Below are positions 10,894 to 22,400 of a stretch of 64,000 nt of DNA, piece by piece. The first letter of the stretch is position 1. Each line of letters opens with the position of its first letter. The notes below the pieces were generated by a model that had not been told where the DNA came from, did no database searches, and saw only the letters and a program-made list of their open reading frames with translations. This stretch comes from Dipteris shenzhenensis (Eukaryota; Polypodiophyta; Polypodiopsida; Gleicheniales), in assembly GCA_047967505.1 (NCBI GenBank), contig CM106540.1; one strand, written 5' to 3'. The position numbers and the translations under genes were made by a program.

Positions 10894-13378
10894 ACAAAAC
10901 ATGTCTACCCCCCACTTACGGCCATATCAATATTCAATAGACTCTCCCTTCATGCACTTGACACAACAAGTAATTCATCGATGATCTATGGCAAGTATAT
11001 ATACCCAAAAGGAAAAGGGTATCTCCCCCACAACAACATGCAACAAAAAAGGACTTCTACAAATAGCATTTTCTCCATCTCAGTGAGGACAGCTTCATCC
11101 AAGAACCAAGACACCTATAGATTCACCTTTCCCATGCAGTTTGCATCATCACAGGCCAACTAACATATTCACCCCATAGATCCTAAATTGAGGTGGGACA
11201 TGAGATTGTTGCCATAGAAAATCACAAAGATCGGAGGCTCTGTATTCTATGCTACACACAAGAAATGGATATGGAAGAGCATGTTCTAATGCAATGCGCC
11301 AACATATTCTGGGATTTGGGAGATATCAATGTCTTTTCACCCATTAATGCATTGCGCTATTCATACACAACGAGCTTACCTCACTCAATTCTAAGGCTAT
11401 CAATTAGACTTCCAGATGTTCCAGCATGACATGGGACACAAGCCCAACAAGCACTCACCCCATTCAAGGTATTTTCCTTATGACATCTTATCTATGGCAC
11501 CCTAGAGTACATACTTTAGAGAGAAGTCACAAACGGCCACAACAAACCTCGAATATGTGTCAGAGACACCACGAGTCACAATGGAACCTAGTCGAGCCCA
11601 CATAGAGCTTAAGCTACTCATGACCATTGTAACGAAATCTCAAAAGTGTATCAAAGACACCATAACTCGCAATGGGACCCTAGTCAAGCCCACATAGAGC
11701 TCAACTACTCATCACTATAGTTACCAAGGCACAGGAATATTTCCAAAATATCAAATGCTGAAATGGGTTTTGGGATGGGTGTACATGGAAGGGAAATTGG
11801 GAGTTGCATGTCATATGACACATCATCAAGTCACATGGAAATATACCAAAATATGAAAACAAAATCACTTGTAACAGCTTTAAATTTTCCATTTCAGCTT
11901 TAAACTTTTAAGAACACACAAAAATCCATAGAAAACAAAGATGTAAATTAATGAAAACTTTTTCAATGTACATAGTATAGAAGTGCAGATGCCAGAATAC
12001 ACAAATCAAAGAGCATATAAATATGAGATATACAAGAAAAGGAGGATTTGCGGTAGTCCTAAGAGAAGGGGGCTATGAGTGGCCTGAGCTATGAGGGCTA
12101 AGAAGGTAGTAGAGGGTGGGGTGCACGCTTAGGGCTAACAGGGTGTGAGAGAGTGAAATGAGGAAGGATATGGTAGTAGAGAGTGGAGTGAGGGCTAAGA
12201 GCAAAGAATGGGCCAGAACATGCATAGTCGGGAAATTTTACAGGTTTCTTGCCATGCTAGATATCAAATCACCACAACTAACACAAGAACGTGAAGGGCA
12301 TTTCCCCCCCCCCCCCACATCCCCTGTTGCAAAAGGTGGAATGGCATTTCCTTATAACTATGCTCATAACCAACACATGAAATGATAGGATCCACTTTCG
12401 ACATGGAGTTTTTTCCCCCCAATTTTATACAGTAGCTAATTAAGAGTGATAGACATATCTAGTTCCTGATTATTCCAAGACTCATGTGTATCCCAAGGGG
12501 TTAGGTACCTCAATTACTCCCAAGAAAGAAACTATGAACTAATTTAGGGTATAAGAATGAGAGAGAATGAGGCATTCAATATTGTCACTATTTGGCAGTT
12601 TGGTCTTTGATTTCTATGGGTGGGCAATTCACAGGTTACTAGTACTACTTGGCAAAAGTTGGATCCCATATGGACCCAAATTACGAAGTCTTACATAATT
12701 TGTACATAGAAGAAACACAAGATAAATGAAACTTATTTCCAATTCAAGAAATGTAAAATATGTTTCATGATCTGGTACAAGCCTTGGACATCAACCCAAA
12801 ATTGATTTCTGATGGTGAGAAGCAAGGCTACACTTAACATGCAATAGGACTATTATGTCGAGCTTCTTATTACCACACAGACCCCACTTCCTCATAAGTT
12901 TAGTTGCCTACTGAAGATTGCAGCTTGAGATACGATGTACCTAAGGGAACGTATCAACTTATTTAGGTCTAAATCCACAAAAGCATACAAAGTTGTATAT
13001 GTCTTCTCTATTTCCAACTTGGTCTAAAATCTAGGAACATAGCATGTTGCCTAAAGTCCGATTGTCTTATCTATTTTTGACTCCCTTTGCAAGTTGTTTC
13101 CTTAGTGTGATGACAAGGCTAAAGAATGGGTATGCATTCAAACATCACACGATGCTGCCATCAAATGTGCAAATTAAAGTCATAGCTATCGTCTTGAGAG
13201 GATAGACCTTTCTCACAAAGAACCTAAGTTTGAAAATATGTAAGAGAGAATTTATATGGCATCAACTTATTCATCAATCTCTATATTACAACTTGACTTA
13301 CCGAAGGGTTAATAGAGACCATATGCATAAGGTGGAGCCATTTCCAGCACCTCCAAGCCCTACTGTAATTCTATATAT
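10894..13378 (+). repeat. copy of UTP4 intron 5 DNA (LINE 3' end plus intron, ends in exon 5)
   Basis: This stretch is collinear, in the same orientation, with 43,272-45,763 and of almost the same length. It starts in LINE sequence, includes the LINE zinc-finger region near 11,230-11,310 (LCILCYTQEMDMEEHVLMQC), continues through non-coding intron DNA and stops inside the copy of exon 5. Divergence is visible throughout (for example the C14 run at 12,304-12,317). Confidence 0.9.
13302..13378 (-). pseudogene. truncated copy of UTP4 exon 5
   Basis: The minus strand reads [24 protein letters not shown] followed by a GTAAGT donor, equal to the 3' two thirds of exon 5 with substitutions. The 5' part of the exon and its acceptor are absent, because similarity stops at about 13,378. 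There are no neighbouring exons here, so it cannot be functional UTP4. Confidence 0.9.
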
Positions 13379-13539
13379 TAAATTTTTATACATAAATTGT
13401 TGGCATATTGTTGTTTCTTTCGTTTTCATTTCGGTGGGGGCCAAAAACTCTGTTTCCTTGGTTTTCCCCATTTTCGTTTCTTCCATTTCCATTTTGGCTA
13501 GTAGCTATGCACCAGTTGCACTCTATTCATTAAAGGGTG

Positions 13540-14152
13540 CATCAAGGATGAGGCATTGAAGGTCCACAATAGTCGGGCGAAGGATCATGAGGGATTATGC
13601 ACCGAGTTTATTGCATATAGCATTAATATCCTAGGCCCAATCTTAGCACTTTTCTTCAACGATGTAGTCTACATTGGCTTTCCACACACTTGGACCCTCA
13701 ACACTATCACACCCATACACAAGGCAAGGGACCCCATGAGTCCAGGAAACTACAAGACTATTATGATTGGCCATGTTATGTCCAAGATCTATGCATTAGG
13801 ACTTGACACAGAGGTTGGTAGGTTTGCAGTGCAGCAAGGACTCAGGGCAAAGCAACAAGCAAGTTTCCACCAAGACCACGAGACCATGGATCATGTACTC
13901 ACTCTCAAGAGTGTTATAGAGGAGGCCAGGGCATAGAAGTAAAAAGTATGTTGTTGTTTTGTGTATTTTTGCAAAGCCTTTGACATGGCTCATTTCATCA
14001 GGCATCTTCAGGAAATTCGATATGACCAGGGGATCATCTGGGTGGTTAGGGCACTCTATGACCATGTCTCAAGAAGAGTTCAAATAGGTGTAAGATGAAT
14101 AGAGGAGATCATGAGCACCATTGGCATCAAACAAGGCTGCCCGCTATCACCA

Positions 14153-14154
<2 letters not shown>
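13540..14154 (+). pseudogene. LINE reverse-transcriptase fragment (LINE-A type)
   Basis: The frame from 13,556 shows [16 protein letters not shown], then [35 protein letters not shown] and QQASFHQDHETMDHVLTL. After a stop come CKAFD, VRALYDHVSRRVQIGV and KQGCPLSPT. These are RT motifs 0 to 4 of a non-LTR element. The frame then runs into (TC)n at 14,155, so the catalytic YxDD motif is missing. Confidence 0.8.

Positions 14155-14193
<39 letters not shown>
14155..14193 (+). repeat. (TC)n microsatellite
   Basis: A pure TC tract interrupts the LINE RT right after the GCPLSPT motif. It is the junction with block B copy 2. Confidence 0.95.
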
Positions 14194-14199
<6 letters not shown>

Positions 14200-14202
<3 letters not shown>

Positions 14203-15337
14203 TTAGAACTTGCTAAGTCAAACATTCGCCAAGCCATGGATAGGGCTAAGACTTTATCCGATGAGAACGGAACATATACAAAATTCAAAGAAAAAGAGGC
14301 ACTTCTTTATTACTTCACACACTAAGTCCTTACATATAGGATAATGTCCTAAGCTACACCTCAATATTGTGGACCGTGGTTATTTAGAAAAAGAATAGCC
14401 AAGATCGCCTATCAATTAGAATTACAACAGGGTTGGAAGGTTTCATCTATCTCTATTAAATTAGTTTTTGCAACCAACCAATTCATTAATTGATGGAATT
14501 GTTATGTTACAAGAACTAGAGGAAAATGTAGCACGCAAACCAACAAGAATCATAGACCGAGAAAAAATGATTGTTCAAAATAAAAAGATATCTATGATGT
14601 TGATTGCTTGGCATGGTCTTCCTCTATTTGAGGCTACCTACGGATCCATTTACTAGATACAGAGAGTATTACCAGATTTCATCATTGAGGACAATGATGA
14701 CTGAAGAAGGAAAGCATGTTATGTTATAGTTGAAATATAGCATGAGAAAGCCTTGATGGTAATGTATAAAAATGTAAATTGTTGATTGTTGTGTTGTGTT
14801 GAAAATGGTTTGGTCAAAGATTTAGCTGTCAAGTTCATTCTTTGATGACCAGGTTCCAGACGACTAGAAGGCTCTCAGAATCTCCATGCACGTTAAAGTT
14901 GGCTAAATGTTAACCATTGCATTTGGGGATGAATGCCTAGGGGCAAGATGTGGTTAGAAATTAACTGAAAGAACCAAAGGGGCAAATTTTTTATAAAATG
15001 CTTGGGAGGATTGGGACCTAACAAGTAGCTAGGAGCCTTCTAGGGATTTGGGGAGTACTCTACACACTACAAAAAACATGAGCGATTAACTATTAACACA
15101 AGAAGCACCAAAACTGGGACTATTCAACTTGTGTGTGTGAATGTTGTGGCTAGCCAGAAAATCCAATCTCAAAGACCTATGATGATATGTAGTTACTAGG
15201 AAACTTGATTTACATTGATGCATCCTTCCAAGTAGACACCTACCTCCAGAAGCTAGGGACTTCGACACCACCACGACATCTGGACAATGCAAGCTACCTT
15301 TTATGACCTTGACCCGATATGGCACTAGCAATAGAGC

Positions 15338-15377
<40 letters not shown>

Positions 15378-15903
15378 GACTGAAGGTAATGTCCCGACAA
15401 CCACCGATAAAAAGATCGTAGGAATTGGTATGCTAGGACATGCAGATGATTTGCAAGCTTGTCATGCCATACGATCAAACTGCCATTGTTTCAATATAGC
15501 CTTGAGGCCACATCCATTCCACTCACCTATCATGAGGTGAACCAGGTCATCAGAAGGCTCTCTTGCAACTCCACATGTAAAGGATCTAGTTAGCACCCCA
15601 CAAGGTGTCGATAAAACTCAATTTCTACAAAGATCACCACTGGCCTACACATCTCCAAAGAGGGTTTTATCAACCCCCTTGACTATACTTAGATCCATCC
15701 TTCACATATCTTCAGCATCTTGATTGGGTAGTTTCAAGTGTCCTCTCAGCAAGCATGTGCTACGAAAGTACAAGCAGAGGGCATCCACATGAGGGATGGA
15801 AGTACACTTTAGGTGACATGCAAGAGGTTCAATGAAAAAGTGCTTTGCATTAAAATGTACTCTGCACTAACATATGTGGACAACACCATTGTCTATTCCA
15901 AAG
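14200..15903 (+). mobile_element. block B copy 2: chromodomain Ty3/gypsy 3' end plus LINE-like DNA
   Basis: Collinear with about 8,980-10,600. The chromodomain remnant at 14,468-14,690 reads KPTRIIDREK, LIAWHGLPLFEATYGSIY and, after a stop, IQRVLPDFIIED. An extra (AG)n tract lies at 15,342-15,374. The segment near 15,420-15,480 has GHADDLQ, similar to an RT YxDD motif. The block is cut at 15,904 by the minus-strand LINE-C. Confidence 0.6.
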
Positions 15904-16434
15904 AAAGATGTGCTGGAAGGCTGCGAGCAAGGGCCGGTAGATCTGCTCCCAAAAGGTGGTGAAGAAAGCTCTAGAGAGGCCATCCTCACCTGGGCATTTC
16001 TGCCCATCAATAGCACTCACCGCATCCTGCATCTCCGCAACAGTGAAAGGTGCAAGAAGGGTATCGCTCATGCTGGGCTGCACGCGTCTCGGTGTAGATC
16101 TCCACACCTCCTCCCTGCAAATGAGACCACGAGGGCCTGGGGGCTCCTACTAGAATAAGGATCTATAGTAGTCTGTCGCCAAGTCCCGGACCTCATCTGG
16201 ATCTATCCTGACACTACCATCCTGCGTCCTAAGAGAACGGAGCTGTTCCCCTGCTGATCTCTGTCCATGAGTCCTGAAGAACTCCCTGCACATCCTGTCG
16301 CCTTTCCTAGCCCAGAAGGACTTGGAAGCATGAAATGAAAACTCTGAGTGACGCTGGGTGATCTCCTCTAGCATGGCCCGGGCCCGAACCTCCTGCTGTC
16401 TGAGCTCCTCAGAGCCTGGAGAAGACTGCTGCAT
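15904..16434 (-). pseudogene. LINE-C linker and N-terminal RT, truncated
   Basis: The linker frame has FFRTHGQRSAGEQLRSLR and VRDLATDYYRSLF. A further frame starts the RT with APFTVAEMQDAVSAIDGQ, then KCPGEDGLSRAFFTTFWE, the fingers motif of LINE RTs. It ends at the junction near 15,904. A frameshift or stop separates the two frames near 16,150. Confidence 0.8.
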
Positions 16435-16691
16435 CCTCTGAATCGAGGCGAGGTCACGTCTGAGACCCCTCTCTCGTGCCCAACATTGCTGTCTGACCTG
16501 AATCGCCTCCTACTGGCAAATGCGGCTAGACTCAGCAAGTGCCTGAGCTACCTGTGCTGCCATATCCCTGGTAGGGTCCCACTCCTGCTCCCATAGGTCC
16601 ACTATTCTGCTGTGAACCGCTGCTCTGGTGTAGATAGAATCTGGGATCCGGCATGAACGTGGAGGTGAGGACTGAGAGGCCGAGTCCAGGA

Positions 16692-17468
16692 CTACGAGTC
16701 CAGGACTAGGATGACTGGGGCATGGTCTGAAAGTGTCATCCCTAGAACCACTCCTGACTCTCCTCCTCTGCCAAGCGCCCAATCACTGACATAGAAACGG
16801 TCCAGTCGCTCCAGGAGTCTGCCTCCCTCCCTCCTGTAACCCCAAGAGAAGTCCAGACTCCCAGGCCATCTGCGAAAGGAAGGCTCCCTCCAACTGTCCC
16901 GACCTCCCACTGCAAAGAGGAAGGAGTCCCAATCTGCCTGCTCTGCCTGAGCTATACCGAGGAACTCTAGGCCCCTTCCCTGCTGATCCTCTGAGGTCTC
17001 AAGGTTGTTGAAGTCCCCTCCTACAATCCAAGAGTCCATCTCTGGCAATAGGTCTGTCAAGGATCTCCAAAAAATGGATCTACGTATGAGATCAGTTGGG
17101 GCGTAGATATTGAGGATGCCGATGCGGGATCCCTCAATATGCAAGCCCACCCAAAGCGCACGTCCTGGGATCAAAGTGCAAGAACCAAACACATGCTGAA
17201 CTAGAGAAGCGTCGATGGAGGTACAGACGCCCCCGCTTCTCCCCTGCTCGCTAATCGAAGGTTCCCAGTAGGTGTGGGAGCGTCCTGTGAGGACCTTCCC
17301 ACAAATACTAGTCTGTGAAGCCGAAAGCTTGTGTTCCTCTAGTAGGAGCACATCTATCTTTCCCACCAAAGCTGGCTGGAGCTCCTGTCTGAGCACCATC
17401 TTCCTGGGGCCACGAGTCCATAATGAGTGGAACCCGTTGACGTTCCAAGAGATAATGCGTAAACTCAT
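16692..17468 (-). CDS. LINE-C ORF2 endonuclease domain (APE-type EEP)
   Basis: An open 258-residue frame holds all the expected motifs in order: IISWNVNGF (Asn), LLLEEHKL (Glu), LNIYAPTD (Tyr), GGDFNN (Asp, Asn), LDRFYVSDW and SDHAPV (Asp, His). The domain nicks target DNA for target-primed reverse transcription. It appears intact as a domain, but the following linker has stops, and the RT is truncated, so the element cannot move by itself. Confidence 0.88.
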   Translation of the reverse strand: MSLRIISWNVNGFHSLWTRGPRKMVLRQELQPALVGKIDVLLLEEHKLSASQTSICGKVLTGRSHTYWEPSISEQGRSGGVCTSIDASLVQHVFGSCTLIPGRALWVGLHIEGSRIGILNIYAPTDLIRRSIFWRSLTDLLPEMDSWIVGGDFNNLETSEDQQGRGLEFLGIAQAEQADWDSFLFAVGGRDSWREPSFRRWPGSLDFSWGYRREGGRLLERLDRFYVSDWALGRGGESGVVLGMTLSDHAPVILVLDS

Positions 17469-19344
17469 GAGGAGGGAAGGTGGGCCACAAACAGCTGTCT
17501 GCTTGAAGTCGAAGTGGTTGGAGGATGTCTTGTGTGGAGACGAAGGCGCTTCTGTGAAGGTTTCGAAGGAGAGGCCGAATCATCGGACCCATCCTCTAAA
17601 ACCTTCAGCAGAGGGGAAAGGCCCTTCGTCCCGTGGTGGTAAGCTCTCTCTAACCAGTCGACGCCTCTGCCAAGGAAATGCTGTAGAAGCCTGCAACCTC
17701 TGAAGTCCTCCAGGGGCGAAGCCCTTCCACGTAGGCCCACTCTAGAGGTGGTCTAATAATGACCAAGAGTCGGAAACGTTTGGTGCTGTGGCGCCAACGC
17801 AGACGAACATCTCCCTCCTGCCACTGCTGCTGAAGAAGCTCCGCTGCTCTGCTACCAATCCAGTCCTGCACCTGCTCCTGGGTCTGGTCTCGTATCGTCT
17901 CCCAAACATTTTCATTCGTCCATTGCTCATTCCCTTCACTGGAGATAGTGAAGGAATAGCTAGGACCATCGTGCGGAGCCAGGATGGACACCTTACCCTC
18001 CGCTCCCTTGTGGAGGAAGAAGATGCTGATGTCTAGGCATGTAGGAAAGGAGCCAATACCCGCTGCATCCAAGTAGTCCCAAGGACCTGCTCGGTAAAAC
18101 TCCAATGGAAGAGCTCTAGGAGCAGCCCTTGGGCTTGGAGATGAAGATGAGGAGTCTGAACCGGAGGGAGGGGTGCTAGCCACCTGTGGGGAAGGGCCTA
18201 TCCCCGCCGTCGGGCTCGGAGGGATAGACGAGGGTGAGGTCTGTGCAAGCTTCAGGGCTGAAGGTGGCGCAGGTGGGTGGGGGGGGGATTCCTTCTGGAT
18301 CATGCTCGAGGAAGAGGGTGGAGCGGAACCACTGGTGCGGGGGAGGATCCTGGAGGGGGGGTGGGGATCGGAGAATCGAGGAGGAGGGGGGGGTGGGGGA
18401 GGGCGGGGTGAGGGATGAGGGGGAGGCTGGTTGACCTTCTCCTATCCCTTCTCCTTCCCCTTACCGGGCTACTGATGAGTAGGGATCATCTGAGGGGGCT
18501 CTTGCTGTGGCTGGGAAGGTTTTTTGGGGCCTGCCTTGTTGCCCTTCCGTTTTCGTTTGACTTCCGTCCAGCCTTCCCTTTCGGGAGGGGATGTCGCTGA
18601 CTGGAGCGGAGTATCCTGAGCTGCCTGAACGGGGGTCTTCTAAGATTCTGTACCCGTGAAGCGAGGACATGAGCGCGCCTGGTGCCCGAAGCAATGGCAT
18701 CTCAGACACTGGTTGGGGCGACCAGTGACCAGAATGCACTGCGTCACCACACCTGTGTCTGTCTCTATCTCGAACTCCGAAGGGATGCTCTGTGGGTCAA
18801 GGACTGCCACTTTGACACGTGGCACCCCTTGGGCTGCCGCCGCATCAACGTAAGTGTCCTGCATAGGCCAACCAAAGTGCGCCCCCAGGTCCTTGATGAT
18901 CGGGCGAAGCTCGGTTGCAAGACCTGGGAAGATAAGGGTGACTGGGTGTCGCGGAATGCGAAAGCGGGAATCGAAGTCCGCTACATTGAATCCCCTGTAC
19001 CAAGGAACCATGAGGATGATCTTCCCACCCACAGAAGAAGGGGATCGCCTGACTATGTCGCTCGCAGCCTGTGCTGAGGAGAGCTTAAGCCAGAAAATGC
19101 CACGTCCCATGAGTGCAACCTCCTCAATGTGACTGTCCTCGAGGTAGAGGGTGGACTGCAACCAGTCCCTGATGTCTGCTCGTGAAGGCGAGTAGCCAAT
19201 GACCCTCCCATAAACTGATGTCTGGGAGAAGTCTGTGGCGGCCTGCTTCACCAAGGAGACCTGGTGCTCTGTCGATGTAACGTGATAGGTTGGTGGAGGG
19301 GGGGGGTCCGTCTGGGCCACCGGTTCCGGGCACGTAGCCGCCAT
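17465..19344 (-). pseudogene. LINE-C ORF1 (DUF4283-like domain plus CCHC zinc knuckle)
   Basis: The frame starts at ATG 19,344. The N-terminal 200 residues look like the RNA-binding domain common in plant LINE ORF1 proteins (VYGRVIGYSPSRADIRDWL, GGKIILMVPWYRGF). A C-x2-C-x4-H-x4-C knuckle, CLRCHCFGHQARSC, follows. A TAG at 18,640 and another stop near 18,470 interrupt the basic and Pro/Ser-rich C-terminal part, and a frameshift near 17,700 leads to the end at 17,465. It would bind element RNA. Confidence 0.82.
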
Positions 19345-19379
19345 ATCGCTTGACTAACTGCAAACTCCCGAGGCGGGTG

Positions 19380-20000
19380 AAGGGAAAAGAAGAGGGAGGG
19401 GAGAGGTAAGGTACTAAGGGTGGAGGAAGGTGGGCGGGGACTAAGGGGGTGGCGGGGGCAAGGGAGGTGAGGTGGGTCGAGGCGGGAAGGTGTGAAAAAA
19501 AAAAAAAAAGGGTGGGTCGAGGCGGGAAGGTGAGGTGAGGTGAGGTGAGGTGAGGTGAGCGGAGTGGTGTGAGGCGAGGTGAGGAGAGGTGAGTGTTGTG
19601 GAGCGGGGTGCGGGGGGGGAGCGGTGAACGGAGCGGGTGGAGTGGAGCAGAGGGAAGGGGCGAGGTGAGCGGAGCGGAGGGGGAGACGGGTGGGCGGAGT
19701 GGAGCGGGTGGGTCGAGGCGGGTGGGCGGAGTGGAGCGGGGGGGTGGGTCGAGGCGGGTGGGCAGAGTGGAGCGAGGAGGTGAGCGGAGCGAAGGGGGAG
19801 GTGGGTGGGCGGAGTGGAGCGGGGGGGGTAGTGACGGCAGGAGGCGAGGCTGAGAGAGGGGGAGAGTGGCGGAGAGGGGGAGCGTAGCGGAGAGGGGGAT
19901 GGCTGTCTGCACAGCAACAGCCAACGGAGGGAGAGAGAGGGCCGCGCAGATAGCGAGGGGGGGTAGACGGGGAGCGAAGGGGGAGGGAGCTCGCTGGAGC
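19380..20000 (+). repeat. polypurine minisatellite in the LINE-C leader
   Basis: The plus strand is almost only G and A with some T. It repeats GAGGTGAGGTGAG and a longer unit around GGTCGAGGCGGGTGGGCGGAG. An A run lies at 19,496-19,509. The long open frames on both strands here come from composition, not coding. It is either a LINE-C internal promoter region or an expanded repeat. Confidence 0.7.
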
Positions 20001-20009
20001 AAATCAGGG

Positions 20010-22400
20010 TCTTACCAAATCATCATCTTAATCTTTGATCTTCAAGCAGTCTTACACCCTAAACATCAATTGTCTCAAATTAATGTTGCATGTGCTATTC
20101 TTTTGCTGATTAGAAACTTTAACCAATTACCTTGTTCTCATTCCTTGATTGACACAAGTTGTGTCCCTAGTGGAATAAGTTGATAGTCTACATCATAGCA
20201 TGTATGTTTGTACAAATGCATTAAGCATCAATGGTTTTCCTTTGTGGACGTGTTACTTCATTTTCTTTGTTCTTTTTTATTAGACCTATTTACCATCTAA
20301 TTCATTCATGATATTTTATAAGCATCAAATATTCAATGAAAATAGATTCTTCCTAAAGTTAAGCACCTTCAAAATATCATCATAAATCTCCTTGTACTTG
20401 TGTCCATATTCATTGGTGCCTTCTCCTTTATTGAATTGTAGTAAAAGTTACATACTTTCATTTACATGTCTAGATATCTTGAACATTCACTATAAGATGT
20501 CATGTGGAAAGGTGGCCAAGAATCAATCAGTCATGGATTCTAGATTCGTTTTTACCATGTTCTAATTTAGTAACCTAAAAGAAACAGCTATTCTCTTTTC
20601 ATGGTCATTCAATTTAGATAATGTTCATGAGGGGCATGGCCTCTTATTCACTCACATTATATGTATTTCTTGTACTAATTACATTGTACATTCGGTAACG
20701 AACTTGCCAAAATTTGAATAACCTCTCGATTCATATCCTCAGTTATCATATAGACTTGGATTGCATTAATGATTAGAAGTTTGTCAAAATCGGTTGGACG
20801 AATTGTGTCATCCACCTCTTAATTGTGTAGTTATGATGTGCTCATGATTGAGGTATAACGATTGTAGGCTTTCAAGTAACAATCTCACCTAACCCATTCA
20901 ACATCACTAGGATGAACTATTGTGTTTTCAACACTCTAATTGAGCAAGGTTATTATTAATGCCTTTCACCTTGCTAACAAACACATGGCATTGTTCTTTA
21001 ACTCTGACAAATTTGAGTAATGTTGTGTCAATGACCTATTAGTACCTTTTCTCATAAAGAGACAAACATGACCCAAATTCTTGAGGTACCTTTAAACCAA
21101 TAAAGTGATGCATACCCCAAGTTATTTGAATGCTTTGACATCTTTTAAATGTCCTAATAGGACTCTTTAGCCTAATCAATGATATGGAAACGTCTTTTTT
21201 CCACCATGCAACTCGACATATGGGTTTTTTGACCACTAGCGACCTTTGTAATCCTTCCATTTTATACTCCCAATAATCTTGTTTGTTTTAGTTATTAATA
21301 CCATTCTACTAATTTAAAAAGTCTTGCCCAAGTAGTTCAAGGAGTCCTGAACAATGATGCCTTCAACTGAACTTTTAAATCTTAATGATACAATTATTTT
21401 GACAAAAGGACTAGTTCATTTACAAAAGTTTGGGATGGAAAATATATGTTTAGTTGAAGGCAACGAGCATGCCATATCTCTAGATGAATTGAAGAACATG
21501 CCCGAACTCATCCTCTAAAAACACAACACAGTGTTCATTTTTAATCTTATGATAGTCATTCATAAGGTTGAAAACCATAAACTCTATCATGCATAGCAAG
21601 GACTAACTACTATGACATCCCCATTGACATCCTCGACGTGCAACAATGTGTGTAGACCATAGCATAAACATATGCTCTCACAAATCCAATTTCCCACCCG
21701 TACTTGAACATACATATATACAAAGGTCTTCATATTGATTATCTATTAAAGGACAAATTCAGTCATAACAAATGCTAATTTCACCTTGTGAAGTTTTCGT
21801 CCATATTGTGACTTGCTCATATTGCAATAAATTCATTCCATCCTAAGTGGTGCGTTGCCATATCAACTAGCTTGTCTAGGCACCTTTTGCTTAGATGCTT
21901 ACCTAGGAGAGACTACAATGTAGTAGTATGGGCTTCACGAGCAGTTTGAATGAAGAGAATGTACACCATTATTTGATTTGCCTTCTCCTTTAATATGACA
22001 AAAGCATATATCTAGATGAAACCAAAAACATGCCCAAACTCAATCCGCTAAAAACACAACACATAATGTTCGATCTCCCTCATAATGTTTAAAACCATAA
22101 ACTCCATCACGCATAGCAAGGACTACCTACTACGACATCACCACTGTCATCATCAGCACCCAACAATGGGTGTAGACCACATCATAAACCAATGCTCTCA
22201 AGCATACAAATCCACAACCCCCACCAGATACTTGAGCATCCATTTATACAAAGGTCTTTGTACTGAGTTTCTATCAAGAGGTGAAGGGCAGGCAGACTCA
22301 GCAGTGACAAAGGCTAGCACTACAGGAGAGGACTAAAGGAGAAGACAAACACGCCATGCTTGCAACAAAAGGATGAACTTTGTTATGAAGAGCATCTTTT
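20010..22400. other. AT-rich region without recognised gene; contains a direct repeat
   Basis: No convincing coding frame was found on either strand. Two copies of a ~275-bp sequence lie at 21,473-21,748 and 22,003-22,277 in direct orientation (shared core AAAACCATAAACTC, then GCATAGCAAGGACTA). Decayed transposon DNA is likely, family unknown. Confidence 0.5.

Larger units (their letters stand above)
15904..20000 (-). mobile_element. LINE-C: minus-strand LINE with ORF1, endonuclease and truncated RT
   Basis: From 5' to 3' on the minus strand: a pyrimidine-rich leader (20,000-19,380), ORF1 (19,344-about 17,465), ORF2 endonuclease (17,468-about 16,690), linker, and the start of RT (about 16,107-15,904). 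It is more GC-rich than its surroundings and better preserved than other elements here. The RT ends abruptly at 15,904, with no 3' UTR or tail. Confidence 0.85.

Noticed and set aside
13298-13492. Second UTP4 gene or alternative exon at 13.3 kb
   Set aside because: Only 77 nt of exon 5 are present, there is no acceptor, and it lies outside the gene within a copied intron segment.
19124-20002. Long proline-rich frame on the minus strand upstream of LINE-C ORF1
   Set aside because: It results from the polypurine/polypyrimidine composition. Overlapping frames on both strands are equally open, and the repeats explain it.
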